Notes: generated from the letters alone by a model not told the origin. A stretch of 51,742 bases of DNA from Chloroflexota bacterium (GCA_021789855.1 JAJYIW010000002.1:1-51742), one strand, 5' to 3'; shown: positions 8,273-17,176, numbered from the stretch's first letter. Program-made: numbers and translations.

Positions 8273-8881
8273 ATGGATGAGCAAGCGTTAGTTAATGGGG
8301 CTGTAAAAGGCGATCTGGATGCCTTCAATCGCCTGGTTCTTGCCTATCAAGACATGGCCTTTAACCTGGCCTATCGCCTGCTCAATGATGATAACGCAGC
8401 CGAAGATGCCGCCCAAAAGGCGTTTATCGCTGCGTACCAGGGATTAAAAAGCTACCGCGGAGGCTCCTTCCGGGCATGGGTGCTGAAGATGGTCACGAAC
8501 GCCTGCTACGACGAATTACGCCGCCGGAAACGCCACCCTACTACCCCGCTTGAGCCGGTAACGGATGACGATGAATCGGTAGAATCGCCTCGCTGGATGG
8601 CAGATGACGGCCCCTCACCGGAAGAATCCGCCGAACGGGCCGAGCTGGAAGAAGTCATCCAACATTGCCTCAGCGATCTTCCCGATGATTTTCGGGCGAT
8701 CGTGGTTTTAATCGATGTCGAGGGCCTGGACTACGAGCAGGCTGCGGCGATTACCCGCCATCCGCTGGGAACGATTAAAAGCCGGCTGGCGCGGGCGCGC
8801 TTACGGTTAAGAAAGTGCCTGGATGGCTACTGGGAACTTTTGCCTTCCATCTTCCGTCTGAATCATGAAGGCACGGCATGA
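8273..8881 (+). CDS. ECF-type RNA polymerase sigma factor
   Basis: A 202-residue sigma-70 family factor with only regions 2 and 4. Region 2 spans about residues 20-90, with the core-binding segment AYQDMAFNLAYRLL and NAAEDAAQKAFIAAY. Region 4 spans about 125-185, with LPDDFRAIVVLIDVEGLDYEQAA and the helix-turn-helix HPLGTIKSRLARARLRLRKCL. A charged linker (about 93-125) joins them. AAGGAAGG just upstream supports the start. The gene overlaps the next one by four bases (ATGA), and that protein has the layout of an anti-sigma factor, so the pair is probably a membrane-signalling switch. The target promoters are unknown. Confidence 0.93.
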   Translation: MDEQALVNGAVKGDLDAFNRLVLAYQDMAFNLAYRLLNDDNAAEDAAQKAFIAAYQGLKSYRGGSFRAWVLKMVTNACYDELRRRKRHPTTPLEPVTDDDESVESPRWMADDGPSPEESAERAELEEVIQHCLSDLPDDFRAIVVLIDVEGLDYEQAAAITRHPLGTIKSRLARARLRLRKCLDGYWELLPSIFRLNHEGTA

Positions 8882-9813
8882 AAGAACAACTTTCAACCCA
8901 AGATATTCAGACGCTATCGGCTTACCTGGATGGTAAATTGGCTCCGCGGGAAAAGGCCCATTTCGAGTCACGCCTGGTGCAACAGGCCAGTTTACAGGAA
9001 GAACTGGAGGCGATCAAGCAGACCCGGCTGATGCTGCAAAAGACACCGAAGCGCCGGGCGCCGCACAATTTTACCCTTTCGCCGGCCATGGCGCCCCATC
9101 GCCCGGCTCAACCGCTCTTCCCCGTTTTTCGCTTTGCCACTGCCCTGGCCGGTGTGTTATTAATCGCGACGTTTGCGGCTCAATTCCTGCTCGGCAGTGA
9201 GGCGCCCGTGATGCAAACCGCCGCACCCCTGGCCCTATCGGCTGCCAGCAATAAAGTGGCGAGCACGGAGCCGGCCAGCCTTTACCAGGCTCCTGCGGCT
9301 GTGAGCCGGAGCACACCCACTGGCCTGGCCACCACGCCCCTTAGCCCAGGTAGTGGCCTGGGCGGCGGCTCACCCGCATTACCCAAGACATCCACCCAGC
9401 TTAACGCAGTAAACCCCCTGGTAGCGGAAACGGCCACTGAAACAGCCCAGCAAAAGAACCAATCCCTGGCAGCCGTGGGAATCGCAAAGACCCCCACTCC
9501 ATTGGCTCAAAACGGCCAGCCAGCCACGACAAACCAGGCAGAAGGGAGTGGAACGCCTGCCCCAAGCGCCACAGAAATCCCTCCGTCCAACCCACTTCCC
9601 CCAGCCGTGAGCGATCATCAAAACACCAGCGGGCCGGTCCTGGGAATCCAGCCTCCCGCGACACCAGAGGTCTCCAGTCCGACATCTGCCCCGATTAAAA
9701 GTTCCGCCCCATCTCCGCAATCGTTCTGGACATGGGGCGAAAGCAGCCTGTTATTTATCCTGGTAGGGATGGCGGCTGCAGCAATCTATTTTTACCGCAA
9801 AGAAAAGCTCTGA
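8878..9813 (+). CDS. Putative anti-sigma factor, membrane protein with a long low-complexity linker
   Basis: A 311-residue protein whose ATG overlaps the sigma-factor stop. Residues 10-55 (LSAYLDGKLAPREKAHFESRL) resemble the N-terminal sigma-binding domain of zf-HC2-type anti-sigma factors, but the HxxxCxxC zinc ligands are absent. A hydrophobic segment lies at about 82-105. About 180 residues rich in Pro, Ser, Thr, Ala and Gln follow, then a second hydrophobic segment near the C-terminus (SSLLFILVGMAAAAIYF) and a basic tail. The likely role is to hold the sigma factor at the membrane. The second segment, with charged RKEKL, looks like a wall-sorting tail but has no LPxTG motif. The anti-sigma role is inferred from overlap and layout. 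Confidence 0.75.
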   Translation: MKEQLSTQDIQTLSAYLDGKLAPREKAHFESRLVQQASLQEELEAIKQTRLMLQKTPKRRAPHNFTLSPAMAPHRPAQPLFPVFRFATALAGVLLIATFAAQFLLGSEAPVMQTAAPLALSAASNKVASTEPASLYQAPAAVSRSTPTGLATTPLSPGSGLGGGSPALPKTSTQLNAVNPLVAETATETAQQKNQSLAAVGIAKTPTPLAQNGQPATTNQAEGSGTPAPSATEIPPSNPLPPAVSDHQNTSGPVLGIQPPATPEVSSPTSAPIKSSAPSPQSFWTWGESSLLFILVGMAAAAIYFYRKEKL

Positions 9814-9822
9814 TCTACCCGT

Positions 9823-11034
9823 CTAAAGCCCGGCAGCCTGGCGCAGTATGGCAGCACGATCGGTGTGCTCCCAGGTCAGATCCAGGTCATCCCGGCCGAA
9901 ATGTCCATAAGCTGCCGTCTGACGGAAGATCGGGCGGCGCAGGTTGAGATCGTGGATGATCGCCCCAGGACGCAGATCAAAAATTTGATGGATCAGATCT
10001 GAAATTTTATCGTCCGGAATGACTCCCGTGCCAAACGTTTCCACATTGATGCTCAGAGGCCGGGCAACCCCAATCGCGTACGCAATCTGAATTTCGCAAC
10101 GTTTCGCCAGGCCCGCAGCGACGACGTTCTTGGCCACCCAACGAGCTGCGTATGCACCGGAACGGTCAACCTTGGTCGGATCTTTCCCGCTGAATGCGCC
10201 CCCGCCGTGCCGCCCCATCCCGCCATACGAGTCGACAATAATTTTACGCCCTGTCACCCCCGCGTCACCCATCGGGCCGCCGATAACGAAACGGCCGGTC
10301 GGGTTGACAAACACCTTGATGCGGTTATCCACCATTTCCTGCGGCAGGGTTGGGTAAATGACGTGCTCCATTAAAGCTTCAGTAATATCGGCATGGCTGA
10401 CCTCTGGCGCGTGTTGGGTGCTGACCAGCACGGTATCAATCCGGACCGGTTTGCCATACTGGTATTCCACGGTCACCTGGGTTTTGCCATCCGGACGCAG
10501 CCAGGGCAAAGTGCCAGCTTTGCGCACTTCGCTCAAGCGGCGGGCCAGCTTGTGGGCCATGAAGATCGGCATAGGCATCAGGGTCGGGGTTTCATCGCAA
10601 GCATAGCCAAACATCATGCCCTGGTCACCCGCGCCGATGGCTTCTATATCCGCATCCGTCATTTGACCTTCCTTGGCCTCCAGGGATTTATCCACACCCA
10701 TGGCGATATCCCCGGATTGGCGGGCAATGGCCACCTGAACCGCGCAGGAGTTGTAATCGAATCCCTTGGCCCCATCGTCATAGCCGATATCGCGCACCAC
10801 GTTGCGCACCACCTGGTCAAAATTGATCTGGGCTCGGGTGGTAATTTCGCCGAGGACCATCACAAAACCGGTCTTGGTCGCCGCTTCACAGGCCACCCGT
10901 GAATAGGGATCCTGCTCGAGGCAGGCATCCAGCACGCCATCGCTCACCTGGTCACACAACTTGTCCGGGTGGCCCTCGGTCACCGATTCGGAAGTGAACA
11001 GGTACTTCGGTGAATCCATAAAAGACGTATTCAT
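9823..11034 (-). CDS. metK: S-adenosylmethionine synthetase
   Basis: MetK joins methionine and ATP to make S-adenosylmethionine. From the ATG at 11034 the protein is 403 residues, close to the family norm. Signature motifs are present: [19 protein letters not shown] near the N-terminus, [12 protein letters not shown], and the glycine-rich [16 protein letters not shown]. The start is fixed by GGAGG five bases upstream. The open frame continues back to 11193, but those extra codons fall in the terminator and the SAM-I riboswitch and are not coding. Expression should fall when SAM is abundant. The gene ends nine bases from the convergent anti-sigma gene. Confidence 0.97.
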   Translation of the reverse strand: MNTSFMDSPKYLFTSESVTEGHPDKLCDQVSDGVLDACLEQDPYSRVACEAATKTGFVMVLGEITTRAQINFDQVVRNVVRDIGYDDGAKGFDYNSCAVQVAIARQSGDIAMGVDKSLEAKEGQMTDADIEAIGAGDQGMMFGYACDETPTLMPMPIFMAHKLARRLSEVRKAGTLPWLRPDGKTQVTVEYQYGKPVRIDTVLVSTQHAPEVSHADITEALMEHVIYPTLPQEMVDNRIKVFVNPTGRFVIGGPMGDAGVTGRKIIVDSYGGMGRHGGGAFSGKDPTKVDRSGAYAARWVAKNVVAAGLAKRCEIQIAYAIGVARPLSINVETFGTGVIPDDKISDLIHQIFDLRPGAIIHDLNLRRPIFRQTAAYGHFGRDDLDLTWEHTDRAAILRQAAGL

Positions 11035-11052
11035 ATCATCCTCCACTATGTT

Positions 11053-11094
11053 AAAAAAATTTTGCCCCTGACCGGTAATCAAAGAGGGGCAAAA
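11053..11094 (-). terminator. Riboswitch-controlled terminator before metK
   Basis: On the minus strand, TTTTGCCCCT and AGGGGCAAAA form a 10-bp stem followed by seven T residues. It lies between the SAM-I aptamer and the metK ribosome-binding site, as expected for the expression platform. Confidence 0.9.
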
Positions 11095-11108
11095 CAACAT
11101 CGGCTGCC

Positions 11109-11227
<119 letters not shown>

Positions 11228-11254
11228 CCGTTAGGGGCTATTCAATTATCTTTT

Positions 11255-11260
11255 ATTATA
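11255..11260 (-). promoter_or_regulatory. Minus-10 box of the metK leader promoter
   Basis: A perfect TATAAT on the minus strand lies about 30 bases before the riboswitch. No strong -35 is visible; ATTTGA, 16 bases upstream, is the best match. Confidence 0.55.
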
Positions 11261-11296
11261 ACACACTTCGTTGCTCTCAAATGATAAAATGGGGTC

Positions 11297-11962
11297 ATGC
11301 TTCAGGAAGATTACTTGATGCGCATGATCCGGCTGGCCACCACGGTGTTTGCCCATATCCTGGGATTGAAGCAGATCGGCAGTTACCAGGATGCAATGGC
11401 CATCATTGACCAGGCGCTGGAGGTGATCTTTGGGCTCAGCCCAGCCTTGATCAACAGCCTGGATGACGAGAGCCTGACCATACTGCTCACTTCAAAGAAT
11501 GGCCTGGAAGTGGATAAAGTGCTTATTTTAGCCGGCCTCCTTAAAGAGCGGGGAGATATCTACGCTGCCATCCAGCAACCTGACGATAGCCGCCTTTCTT
11601 ATGTCCGCGCCATTAATTTCTATCTCGACCTGTTTTTTACCCCCGCTCATATTCCCCCTGAAGTGCTGACCGAAAAAATTGAAGAGCTGTTATTGCTGAC
11701 GAAAGACCAACCGTTGACCGAGGATTTAAATTATCGGGTTTTCTTCTATTACGACCAGACCAGGCAATACAGCCGAGCCATCCGCCAGCTGGACAGCCTG
11801 TTATCCGATGCCAGGCCTGATTGGGAAGTGGTCTCGCAGGCCAGGGCTTTTTATCAACGCCTGTTGGAACTGCCCGACGAAGAGCTGGCTAAGGCTCAAA
11901 CCAGCCGGGATGCGCTATCAACCCGGCTCAAACAGCTCATTGAGCCGGATCGTCGCGTTTGA
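11297..11962 (+). CDS. DUF6483-like protein of unknown function
   Basis: A 221-residue, mostly helical cytosolic protein. The opening MLQEDYLMRMIRLATTVFAH, followed by SYQDAMAIIDQALEVIFGLS, resembles the DUF6483 family, recognised from memory and so only probable. There is no signal peptide or membrane segment. Helical pairs at about 25-60 and 150-215 could form TPR-like repeats. It is divergent from metK, separated by the riboswitch region, and its last 26 bases overlap the 3' end of the RNase Z gene on the other strand. No function is assigned. Confidence 0.7.
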   Translation: MLQEDYLMRMIRLATTVFAHILGLKQIGSYQDAMAIIDQALEVIFGLSPALINSLDDESLTILLTSKNGLEVDKVLILAGLLKERGDIYAAIQQPDDSRLSYVRAINFYLDLFFTPAHIPPEVLTEKIEELLLLTKDQPLTEDLNYRVFFYYDQTRQYSRAIRQLDSLLSDARPDWEVVSQARAFYQRLLELPDEELAKAQTSRDALSTRLKQLIEPDRRV

Positions 11963-12866
11963 TTTGGAAAGTATCGAAATCCCTGGCGACCGCCACGTTA
12001 GGGAAGACCGCCTGGGCTTCAGCCAGGACATCTTTTTCACGGTAACGGCGAGAAATATGGGTCAGGATCAATTGCCTCACGTTGGCTTGAACGGCCAGCT
12101 CAGCCGCCCGCCGCGCCGTCAGGTGGGAAAATTGCTGCGCCATTTCGGCTTCCTCTTCCAGGTAAGTCGCCTCAATCACCAGGGCATCGGCTCCCCTGAT
12201 TATCTCAACTAAATTTTCGGTGTACCCGACATCTCCAATATGAACCAGGCGTGTTCCCGCCCGGACCGGCCCCAAAACCTCTTCGGGCTGGATGGTGCGG
12301 CCATCGGGCAGCATAGCAGGCAGGCCGGCGACGAGATCGCGCCGCCAGGAGCCTTGTGGAATGCCCAGGGCTTCGGCCTTTTCCGCCAGAAAAGGCCGGC
12401 GCGAATGTTCTTCAAAGGTAAAGCCGATGCAATCTGGCCCGCGGTGAACCACCGGAAATGCCGAGACCGTGAAATCTTCGGCCTCGAAGAACGGCCCATT
12501 ACCGACTTCCTCAAAATAAATGGGCATAGGCGCCGTAGCGCCGCGCAAAACCACTCCATACAACAGATCGCGAATGCGGTCTATCGCCCCTCGGGCGGCA
12601 TAAATGCGCAATTCATCCATTGCTTCCCAGCGCATATAGGTAGAAAGCAAGCCCGCCAGGCCTAGAATATGGTCAAGATGGCCATGCGTGATTAATATCT
12701 GGTTTAATCGTTTGAACCCAATCCCAGATTGCAATATCTGGCGCTGTGTACCTTCGCCGCAATCAATCAGGAAACGATACTCATCATGTTTTAGAACCTG
12801 GGCAGAAAGACCGCGCCGGGCAGATGGAGCCGACGCGGAGGTGCCGAGAAAGATGATTTCGAACAA
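11937..12866 (-). CDS. rnz: Ribonuclease Z (tRNA 3' processing endonuclease)
   Basis: A 309-residue metallo-beta-lactamase-fold endonuclease that cuts the 3' trailer of tRNA precursors lacking an encoded CCA. The N-terminus MFEIIFLGTSASAPSARRG and the zinc motif THGHLDHILGL (about 60-70) are typical. Further metal ligands appear in FPVVHRGPDCIGF, HIGDVGYTENL and LTHISRRY. Length is normal. One tRNA-Ala in this window encodes CCA and the other does not, so an RNase Z route is relevant here. The 3' end overlaps the convergent DUF6483-like gene by 26 bases. Confidence 0.95.
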   Translation of the reverse strand: MFEIIFLGTSASAPSARRGLSAQVLKHDEYRFLIDCGEGTQRQILQSGIGFKRLNQILITHGHLDHILGLAGLLSTYMRWEAMDELRIYAARGAIDRIRDLLYGVVLRGATAPMPIYFEEVGNGPFFEAEDFTVSAFPVVHRGPDCIGFTFEEHSRRPFLAEKAEALGIPQGSWRRDLVAGLPAMLPDGRTIQPEEVLGPVRAGTRLVHIGDVGYTENLVEIIRGADALVIEATYLEEEAEMAQQFSHLTARRAAELAVQANVRQLILTHISRRYREKDVLAEAQAVFPNVAVARDFDTFQIKRDDPAQ

Positions 12867-12889
12867 TCAAATAATTCCTTTGGGCTCGA

Positions 12890-13093
12890 TTATTTACCCT
12901 GGCCCATACCGGCCACCTGGCGCAACACACCCAGGATTCCCAGGCCAAGGGAAACACCCTCCCCCGCCGTGAGGCGTGGTTTTGCATTTTCCTGTTCCGC
13001 GCGCTGCACCAGAAGGTAGGCTGCCCCCACGCCTGCCAGGGCCCCCAGGATGCTGCCAATGATTAACGTTTTCAACTTCCAATTATCTTGCAT
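12890..13093 (-). CDS. Small single-span membrane protein
   Basis: A 67-residue protein with a Gly/Ala-rich hydrophobic segment at about 8-28 (LIIGSILGALAGVGAAYLL) resembling a glycine zipper, then a charged stretch and an amphipathic tail. GAGGG four bases upstream supports the ATG at 13093. It sits 23 bases upstream of rnz and 32 bases after the next membrane-protein gene on the same strand, so the three may share a transcript. The family is not recognised and the function is unknown. Confidence 0.7.
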   Translation of the reverse strand: MQDNWKLKTLIIGSILGALAGVGAAYLLVQRAEQENAKPRLTAGEGVSLGLGILGVLRQVAGMGQGK

Positions 13094-13125
13094 AGAACCC
13101 TCTTATATCTTTGATAATGGAATGT

Positions 13126-13587
13126 TCAGATTCCTTTTTGCGCTTTGGCCAACGCTGCTTGAAACCCTGCCAGATAACCGCGTAGGCTGATGACCGGGCT
13201 GGCGATCTGATCGCACCACTGGCGCACCAGGCTGTAAGCATAAACTGCATAAGCCTGAGCCAGGAGCGTGTAAGACGGCACCAATCGCAGCAAGCGCGCC
13301 AGGAGATAAACCAGTGCGAACGCGAAAACCAGGATAAAAAAGCAGCCCACGATCACCGGCGCTGATAAGAAAATGAACGAAGTGTCTGCCCACCGGGACA
13401 ACGTGGTGGTATCAGGCGAAGCCGCGGTGATGATTACACCGGCTAGCAAGGCCAGGATGACCACCATGGTTACCCCCAGAGGGACATAAATTTGCCAGAC
13501 GGATTGGCGATAGTGCGCTGCCAGGCTGGTATGGGGTGGGCTTTTGAGCTCCACAACAGGCGTCTTATTAACCGGAGATTGGACCAT
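13126..13587 (-). CDS. Two-span integral membrane protein, unknown function
   Basis: A 153-residue protein with two clear hydrophobic segments (about 32-56 and 72-98), a hydrophilic N-terminus and an amphipathic C-terminal half ending in ALAKAQKGI. No catalytic motif is visible. It is probably the first gene of a short minus-strand unit leading to the 67-residue membrane protein and rnz. The ATG at 13587 lacks a clear Shine-Dalgarno. I cannot name a family. Confidence 0.7.
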   Translation of the reverse strand: MVQSPVNKTPVVELKSPPHTSLAAHYRQSVWQIYVPLGVTMVVILALLAGVIITAASPDTTTLSRWADTSFIFLSAPVIVGCFFILVFAFALVYLLARLLRLVPSYTLLAQAYAVYAYSLVRQWCDQIASPVISLRGYLAGFQAALAKAQKGI

Positions 13588-13696
13588 AGCTTTATTTTAG
13601 CATGAGTCGCCTGGATTCGGTGATCGTGCTGGCCTGAATCAAGGGCAATTTCATAAAAAGATAGACTGAAGTATACCCCTATCTTAAATAATCATG

Positions 13697-13702
13697 TATA
13701 AT
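13697..13702 (+). promoter_or_regulatory. Isolated minus-10-like TATAAT before a hairpin-rich intergenic region
   Basis: A perfect TATAAT sits in an AT-rich stretch at the beginning of the hairpin-rich region. No good -35 lies 16-18 bases upstream, so the promoter call is tentative. Confidence 0.35.
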
Positions 13703-13734
13703 GTTAACATTGGTTATTAATTGCTGACACCTGT

Positions 13735-14234
13735 CGCACCTTTAGTTTATTATATTTTCGGTGCGGCTGCGGTTTTTGGATGAAGGCCATGCCCGGTATG
13801 GCCCCACACACGGCCCAGGTGCAGTGTGTGAAATAAAATGGCATTGGTGAGTCATTGCTGGATGTGCCGGACATTAAACTGGCGCAGGTAATTGGTTGGG
13901 AGGTCGGTGGATTTTAGCCTGGCTTAAGCAGACTTTAGAGTCTGGGTTTAAGCGCAGGGCCACTTATGAAAGTTGTGGTGAAGGCCCAGGTTCAGGGTCT
14001 TTTTGAGGACCAAACAGGGGTGAAACCCTTCGCCACACTCGCCTTGGGAGAGATTAAGGGATTATGAGAAGACCAATCAACTGGCTTCGCCATGGATGTT
14101 TTGGGAACGACATGCTATTGATCACCTGAACCCGTCTTCCTGAACAACCGTTTCCGCTGATCGGAAACTCAATTCAGTGAAGATAAAATGAGTCATCCAC
14201 AGCCGTGGCCGCGCAAGGCAGGCCTACGGCTGTG
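13735..14234 (+). ncRNA. Candidate structured non-coding RNA (series of hairpins, no ORF)
   Basis: The 658-base gap between 13588 and 14245 holds no supportable gene but many inverted repeats. Visible stems are CGCACC/GGTGCG (13735/13760), GGCCAT/ATGGCC (13785/13798), CACACAC/GTGTGTG (13805/13824), and the strong nested GCTTAA-CAGACT-TTAG-AGTCTG-TTAAGC (13922-13953). Further stems are GGGCC/GGCCC (13957/13983), GGTC/GACC (13996/14008), AGGG/CCCT (14016/14026), GTTTCCG/CGGAAAC (14150/14162) and CACAGCCGT/ACGGCTGTG (14198/14226). I checked for RNase P RNA, tmRNA, SRP and 6S hallmarks and found none. It may be an unrecognised RNA, or the last stem may be a leader element of recX. Strand is assumed. 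Confidence 0.4.
14198..14234 (+). terminator. Strong hairpin just before recX
   Basis: CACAGCCGT and ACGGCTGTG form a perfect 9-bp stem with an inner GGCC/GGCC extension, followed by TTAATTTAA 11 bases before the recX ATG. It could end transcripts from the hairpin-rich region or regulate recX. The T-run is poor. Confidence 0.45.
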
Positions 14235-14245
14235 TTAATTTAACG

Positions 14246-14887
14246 ATGGACCATACGATCACGGCAATCAAAGCGCAAAAACGCAATCCTAACCGGCTGG
14301 CCATTTACCTGGATGGCGAGTTTGCCTTTGGGCTGGCCCGGATCGTGGCTGCCTGGTTAACCGTCGGACAGGTGCTGAGCGAGGCGGCGATCACAGAGCT
14401 GCAACGCAAGGATAAAGATGAGGCAGCTTACCAGTACGGCCTGACCGTACTCAACTACCGCCCGCGGTCTGTGGCCGAGTTGCGCCAAAAACTGGCCGAA
14501 AAAGGCTACACGGAAGCAGTAGCCGGGCTGGTCATCGAGCGAATGCAGCAGAACGGGTTGCTGAATGACCTGTTGTTTGCCCGAACCTGGGCCGAAAATC
14601 GATCGGCGTTTCACCCGCGCAGCCGGCGAGCCTTAACCATTGAACTGCGCCGAAAGGGTATTTCGGACAACGAGATTGAGCAGGCGCTGGGGGAGCCAGT
14701 GAACGAAGAAGAGTTGGCTTATCAGGCGGCCAGACGCCGGGCATCCAGGCTGGCCGACCTGGAACGAGCGGATTTTCGGAATAAGCTGGGCGCCTTTCTG
14801 GGTCGCCGGGGTTTCTCATACGACACGATCGCGCCAGTCATTGACCGCTTATGGAACGAGCTCCATGCTACGGAAAATAGTCGATGA
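14246..14887 (+). CDS. recX: Regulatory protein RecX
   Basis: A 213-residue RecX, which binds RecA filaments and inhibits recombinase and coprotease activity. It is made of three-helix RecX repeats: LTVLNYRPRSVAELRQKLAEKGY (about 68-90), NGLLNDLLFARTWAENRSAF (about 103-122), IELRRKGISDNEIEQALG, and a last repeat near the C-terminus (FLGRRGFSYDTIAPVIDRLW). An extra N-terminal domain (about 1-55) is common in Gram-positive-type RecX. recA is not in the window. rny follows after about 90 bases on the same strand. Confidence 0.92.
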   Translation: MDHTITAIKAQKRNPNRLAIYLDGEFAFGLARIVAAWLTVGQVLSEAAITELQRKDKDEAAYQYGLTVLNYRPRSVAELRQKLAEKGYTEAVAGLVIERMQQNGLLNDLLFARTWAENRSAFHPRSRRALTIELRRKGISDNEIEQALGEPVNEEELAYQAARRRASRLADLERADFRNKLGAFLGRRGFSYDTIAPVIDRLWNELHATENSR

Positions 14888-14974
14888 AACAACGCCTTAT
14901 GATTACAGACGCAACCAAGGATGCAGGTGATTAACTAAAAGCACGAAAAATAAAACAGGATAAGAGGATGAGGA

Positions 14975-16504
14975 ATGGAAAATTTTGTATGGATCTTTTT
15001 GATCTTGCTGGGATTAGGAGGAGGTGCACTGGCCGGGTACCAGTATAAACGTTACCTGGACGAGAAATTACGCAAGCAGCAGGAGCTGAAAGCCAACAGC
15101 ATCGTTCAGGCAGCGCAAGAAACGGCACACCGGATCGAGCTGCAAGCCAAAGATGATGCGCTGAAAGCTCAGCAGGCAGTGGAAGCTGAGAGCGTCCGGA
15201 GACACCTAGAGCTGAGCCGGGAGGAAGACCGCCTGCAAAAGCGGCGAGCAGAACTCGATCATCGCCTCGAGCGGCTGGAACAACGCGAACAAATGATTAA
15301 CAAACGCCAGGGTGCGCTGGATAAACGGGTTAACGACGTTGAAAAGCTTTATACGCAACAGGTGGCCGAACTGCAGCGGGTTGCACAGATGAGTGTAGAA
15401 GATGCCCGAAACGTGCTCCTGGAAGATGCGGAAAAGGAAGCCCGCTCCGACATGGCGCGGATTATCCGCCAGATTGAAGCCGAAGCGCGCGAGGAGGGCG
15501 AAAGTCGCGCCCGCGTCCTCATTGCCGAGGCCATCCAGCGGGTTGCCTCGGATCACGTCGCTGAGGTGACCACCTCGGTGGTGCCTTTGCCCAATGAAGA
15601 GATGAAAGGCCGCATCGTAGGACGCAATGGGCGTAACATCCGCGCGTTTGAACAGGCCGCCGGGGTGGATGTGATTGTCGACGATACCCCCGAGGCCGTC
15701 ACGGTATCCTGCTTTGACCCGGTGCGCCGCGAGGTGGCCCGGCGATCCCTGGCGCGGTTGATCCTGGATGGGCGCATCCACCCGGCGCACATTGAAAAAA
15801 TCTTGAACGATGAGCAACGCCAGGTAGAGCGTGACATTGTCGATGCAGGCGAACAGGCCGCTTTTGACGCGGGCGTTGCCGGTTTGCACCCTGAAGTGCT
15901 CAAAACGTTGGGCCGGCTTAAATATCGCACATCTTACGGTCAAAACCAACTGGCTCATTCTGTGGAGGTGGCCAAGCTGGCAGCCGTGTTGGCGGCTGAG
16001 TTAGGCGCGGATGTCGAAGTTTCCAAAGCCGGCGCCTTATTGCATGACCTGGGCAAAGCCATGGATCACAACACGGAAGGTACCCATGCCATGATCGGGG
16101 CTGAATTTGCCAAGCGTTACGGGGTACCGGCGAAAGTGATCAACGTTATTGCTTCCCACCACCACGAGGTGGAACAGGAAAGCGTGGAGGCGGTGATAGC
16201 TGAATGCGCTGATGCGATCTCCGGGGCCCGGCCAGGGGCCAGGCGCGAAGACCTGGATCAATATATCAAACGCCTGCGCGCGCTGGAAGATATCGCTAAT
16301 TCCTACAAGGGCGTTAACCAGAGCTACGCTATCCAGGCCGGACGCGAAGTACGCATCATCGTGCGTCCCGATGAAATCGACGACCTGGCATCGGTCCGCC
16401 TGGCCCGCGATATCTCCAAGAAAATAGAGGAGACCATGCAGTACCCCGGCCAGATCAAGGTGACGGTTATCCGCGAGACCCGCGCCGTCGATTACGCCAA
16501 ATAG
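14975..16504 (+). CDS. rny: Ribonuclease Y
   Basis: A 509-residue membrane-anchored endoribonuclease that starts mRNA decay. The N-terminal membrane helix (about 4-22) is followed by a long charged coiled coil (about 30-195). Next come the KH RNA-binding domain (GRIVGRNGRNIRAFEQAAGV, about 213-232) and an HD phosphohydrolase domain with HSVEVAKLAAVLA and LLHDLGKAMDH (about 327-362). It ends in the usual KVTVIRETRAVDYAK. AGAGGATGAGGA precedes the ATG. Length and domain order match the Bacillus enzyme. It may share a transcript with recX. Confidence 0.97.
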   Translation: MENFVWIFLILLGLGGGALAGYQYKRYLDEKLRKQQELKANSIVQAAQETAHRIELQAKDDALKAQQAVEAESVRRHLELSREEDRLQKRRAELDHRLERLEQREQMINKRQGALDKRVNDVEKLYTQQVAELQRVAQMSVEDARNVLLEDAEKEARSDMARIIRQIEAEAREEGESRARVLIAEAIQRVASDHVAEVTTSVVPLPNEEMKGRIVGRNGRNIRAFEQAAGVDVIVDDTPEAVTVSCFDPVRREVARRSLARLILDGRIHPAHIEKILNDEQRQVERDIVDAGEQAAFDAGVAGLHPEVLKTLGRLKYRTSYGQNQLAHSVEVAKLAAVLAAELGADVEVSKAGALLHDLGKAMDHNTEGTHAMIGAEFAKRYGVPAKVINVIASHHHEVEQESVEAVIAECADAISGARPGARREDLDQYIKRLRALEDIANSYKGVNQSYAIQAGREVRIIVRPDEIDDLASVRLARDISKKIEETMQYPGQIKVTVIRETRAVDYAK

Positions 16505-16532
16505 CCCCGGTTAAGCTTTGGCGGCCTGGCGC

Positions 16533-17174
16533 TTACCCGTTTAAAAATGGGTTGCCGCTCCGCTCAAGGCCAACGGTCGTTTCAGGGCCGTGGCCGGGTA
16601 ACAGGCGGGTGGTGTCCGGCAGGCTGAGCACCTGCGTGTGGATCGAGGCCAGCAGCGTTTGAAAACTGCCGCCGGGCAGGTCCGTGCGGCCCACTGAGGA
16701 TTGAAAAATAAGATCGCCCACCAGCATCACCCCGCTGGGATGGTGGAAGGCCACGTGACCGGGGGTATGGCCTGGCACATGGCGTACCTCGAGCGTTTCA
16801 TGGCCCAACGGCAGGTGTTGGCCATGGGTAAAGATTAAATTGGGGCGCGGGCCGGCTTCGAAATTGAAGCCAAACTGGCTCGCGCCGCCTCTTTTTTCCC
16901 ACAAGGGAAGGTCAGCCGGATGCAGTCCAACCGGCAACCGCCCCTGGTATGCCGCTTCCACTTCGGCAACCCCGGCCAGGTGATCAAAGTGGGCATGGGT
17001 CAGCCAGATTTGCTGCAACTCCCAGCCGCGCGCCGCGGCTACCTCGACCGCCGCCTGGCTGCCGAAGGAGGGATCCACCACCACCGCGGTTTTGCTTTCC
17101 ATGTCAGCCACCAGGTACGTATTGTTTTCCAGAGGGCCTAAAACCAGGCGAACGACTTCCAGCGCCATGCCCAA
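16533..17174 (-). CDS. Metallo-beta-lactamase-fold hydrolase (glyoxalase II-like)
   Basis: A 213-residue cytosolic hydrolase. The zinc motif THAHFDHLAGV (about 59-69), VPGHTPGHVAF (about 133-143), GDLIFQSSVGRTDLPGG (about 152-168) and LPGHGPETTVGLER near the end are typical of YcbL/glyoxalase II-like thioesterases. Such enzymes hydrolyse S-acyl thiols or related esters, but the substrate cannot be told. The start may be the ATG at 17174 or at 17168. It begins two bases after the M24 peptidase stop, so the two are probably translated together. Confidence 0.9.
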   Translation of the reverse strand: MGMALEVVRLVLGPLENNTYLVADMESKTAVVVDPSFGSQAAVEVAAARGWELQQIWLTHAHFDHLAGVAEVEAAYQGRLPVGLHPADLPLWEKRGGASQFGFNFEAGPRPNLIFTHGQHLPLGHETLEVRHVPGHTPGHVAFHHPSGVMLVGDLIFQSSVGRTDLPGGSFQTLLASIHTQVLSLPDTTRLLPGHGPETTVGLERSGNPFLNG

Positions 17175-17176
17175 TC

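Noticed and set aside
13690-14245. RNase P RNA, tmRNA, SRP RNA or 6S RNA in the hairpin-rich region
   Set aside because: Their conserved cores (such as GAGGAAAGTC, a tag ORF with a tRNA-like end, or GGAAGGAAGCAGCC) were not found on either strand.
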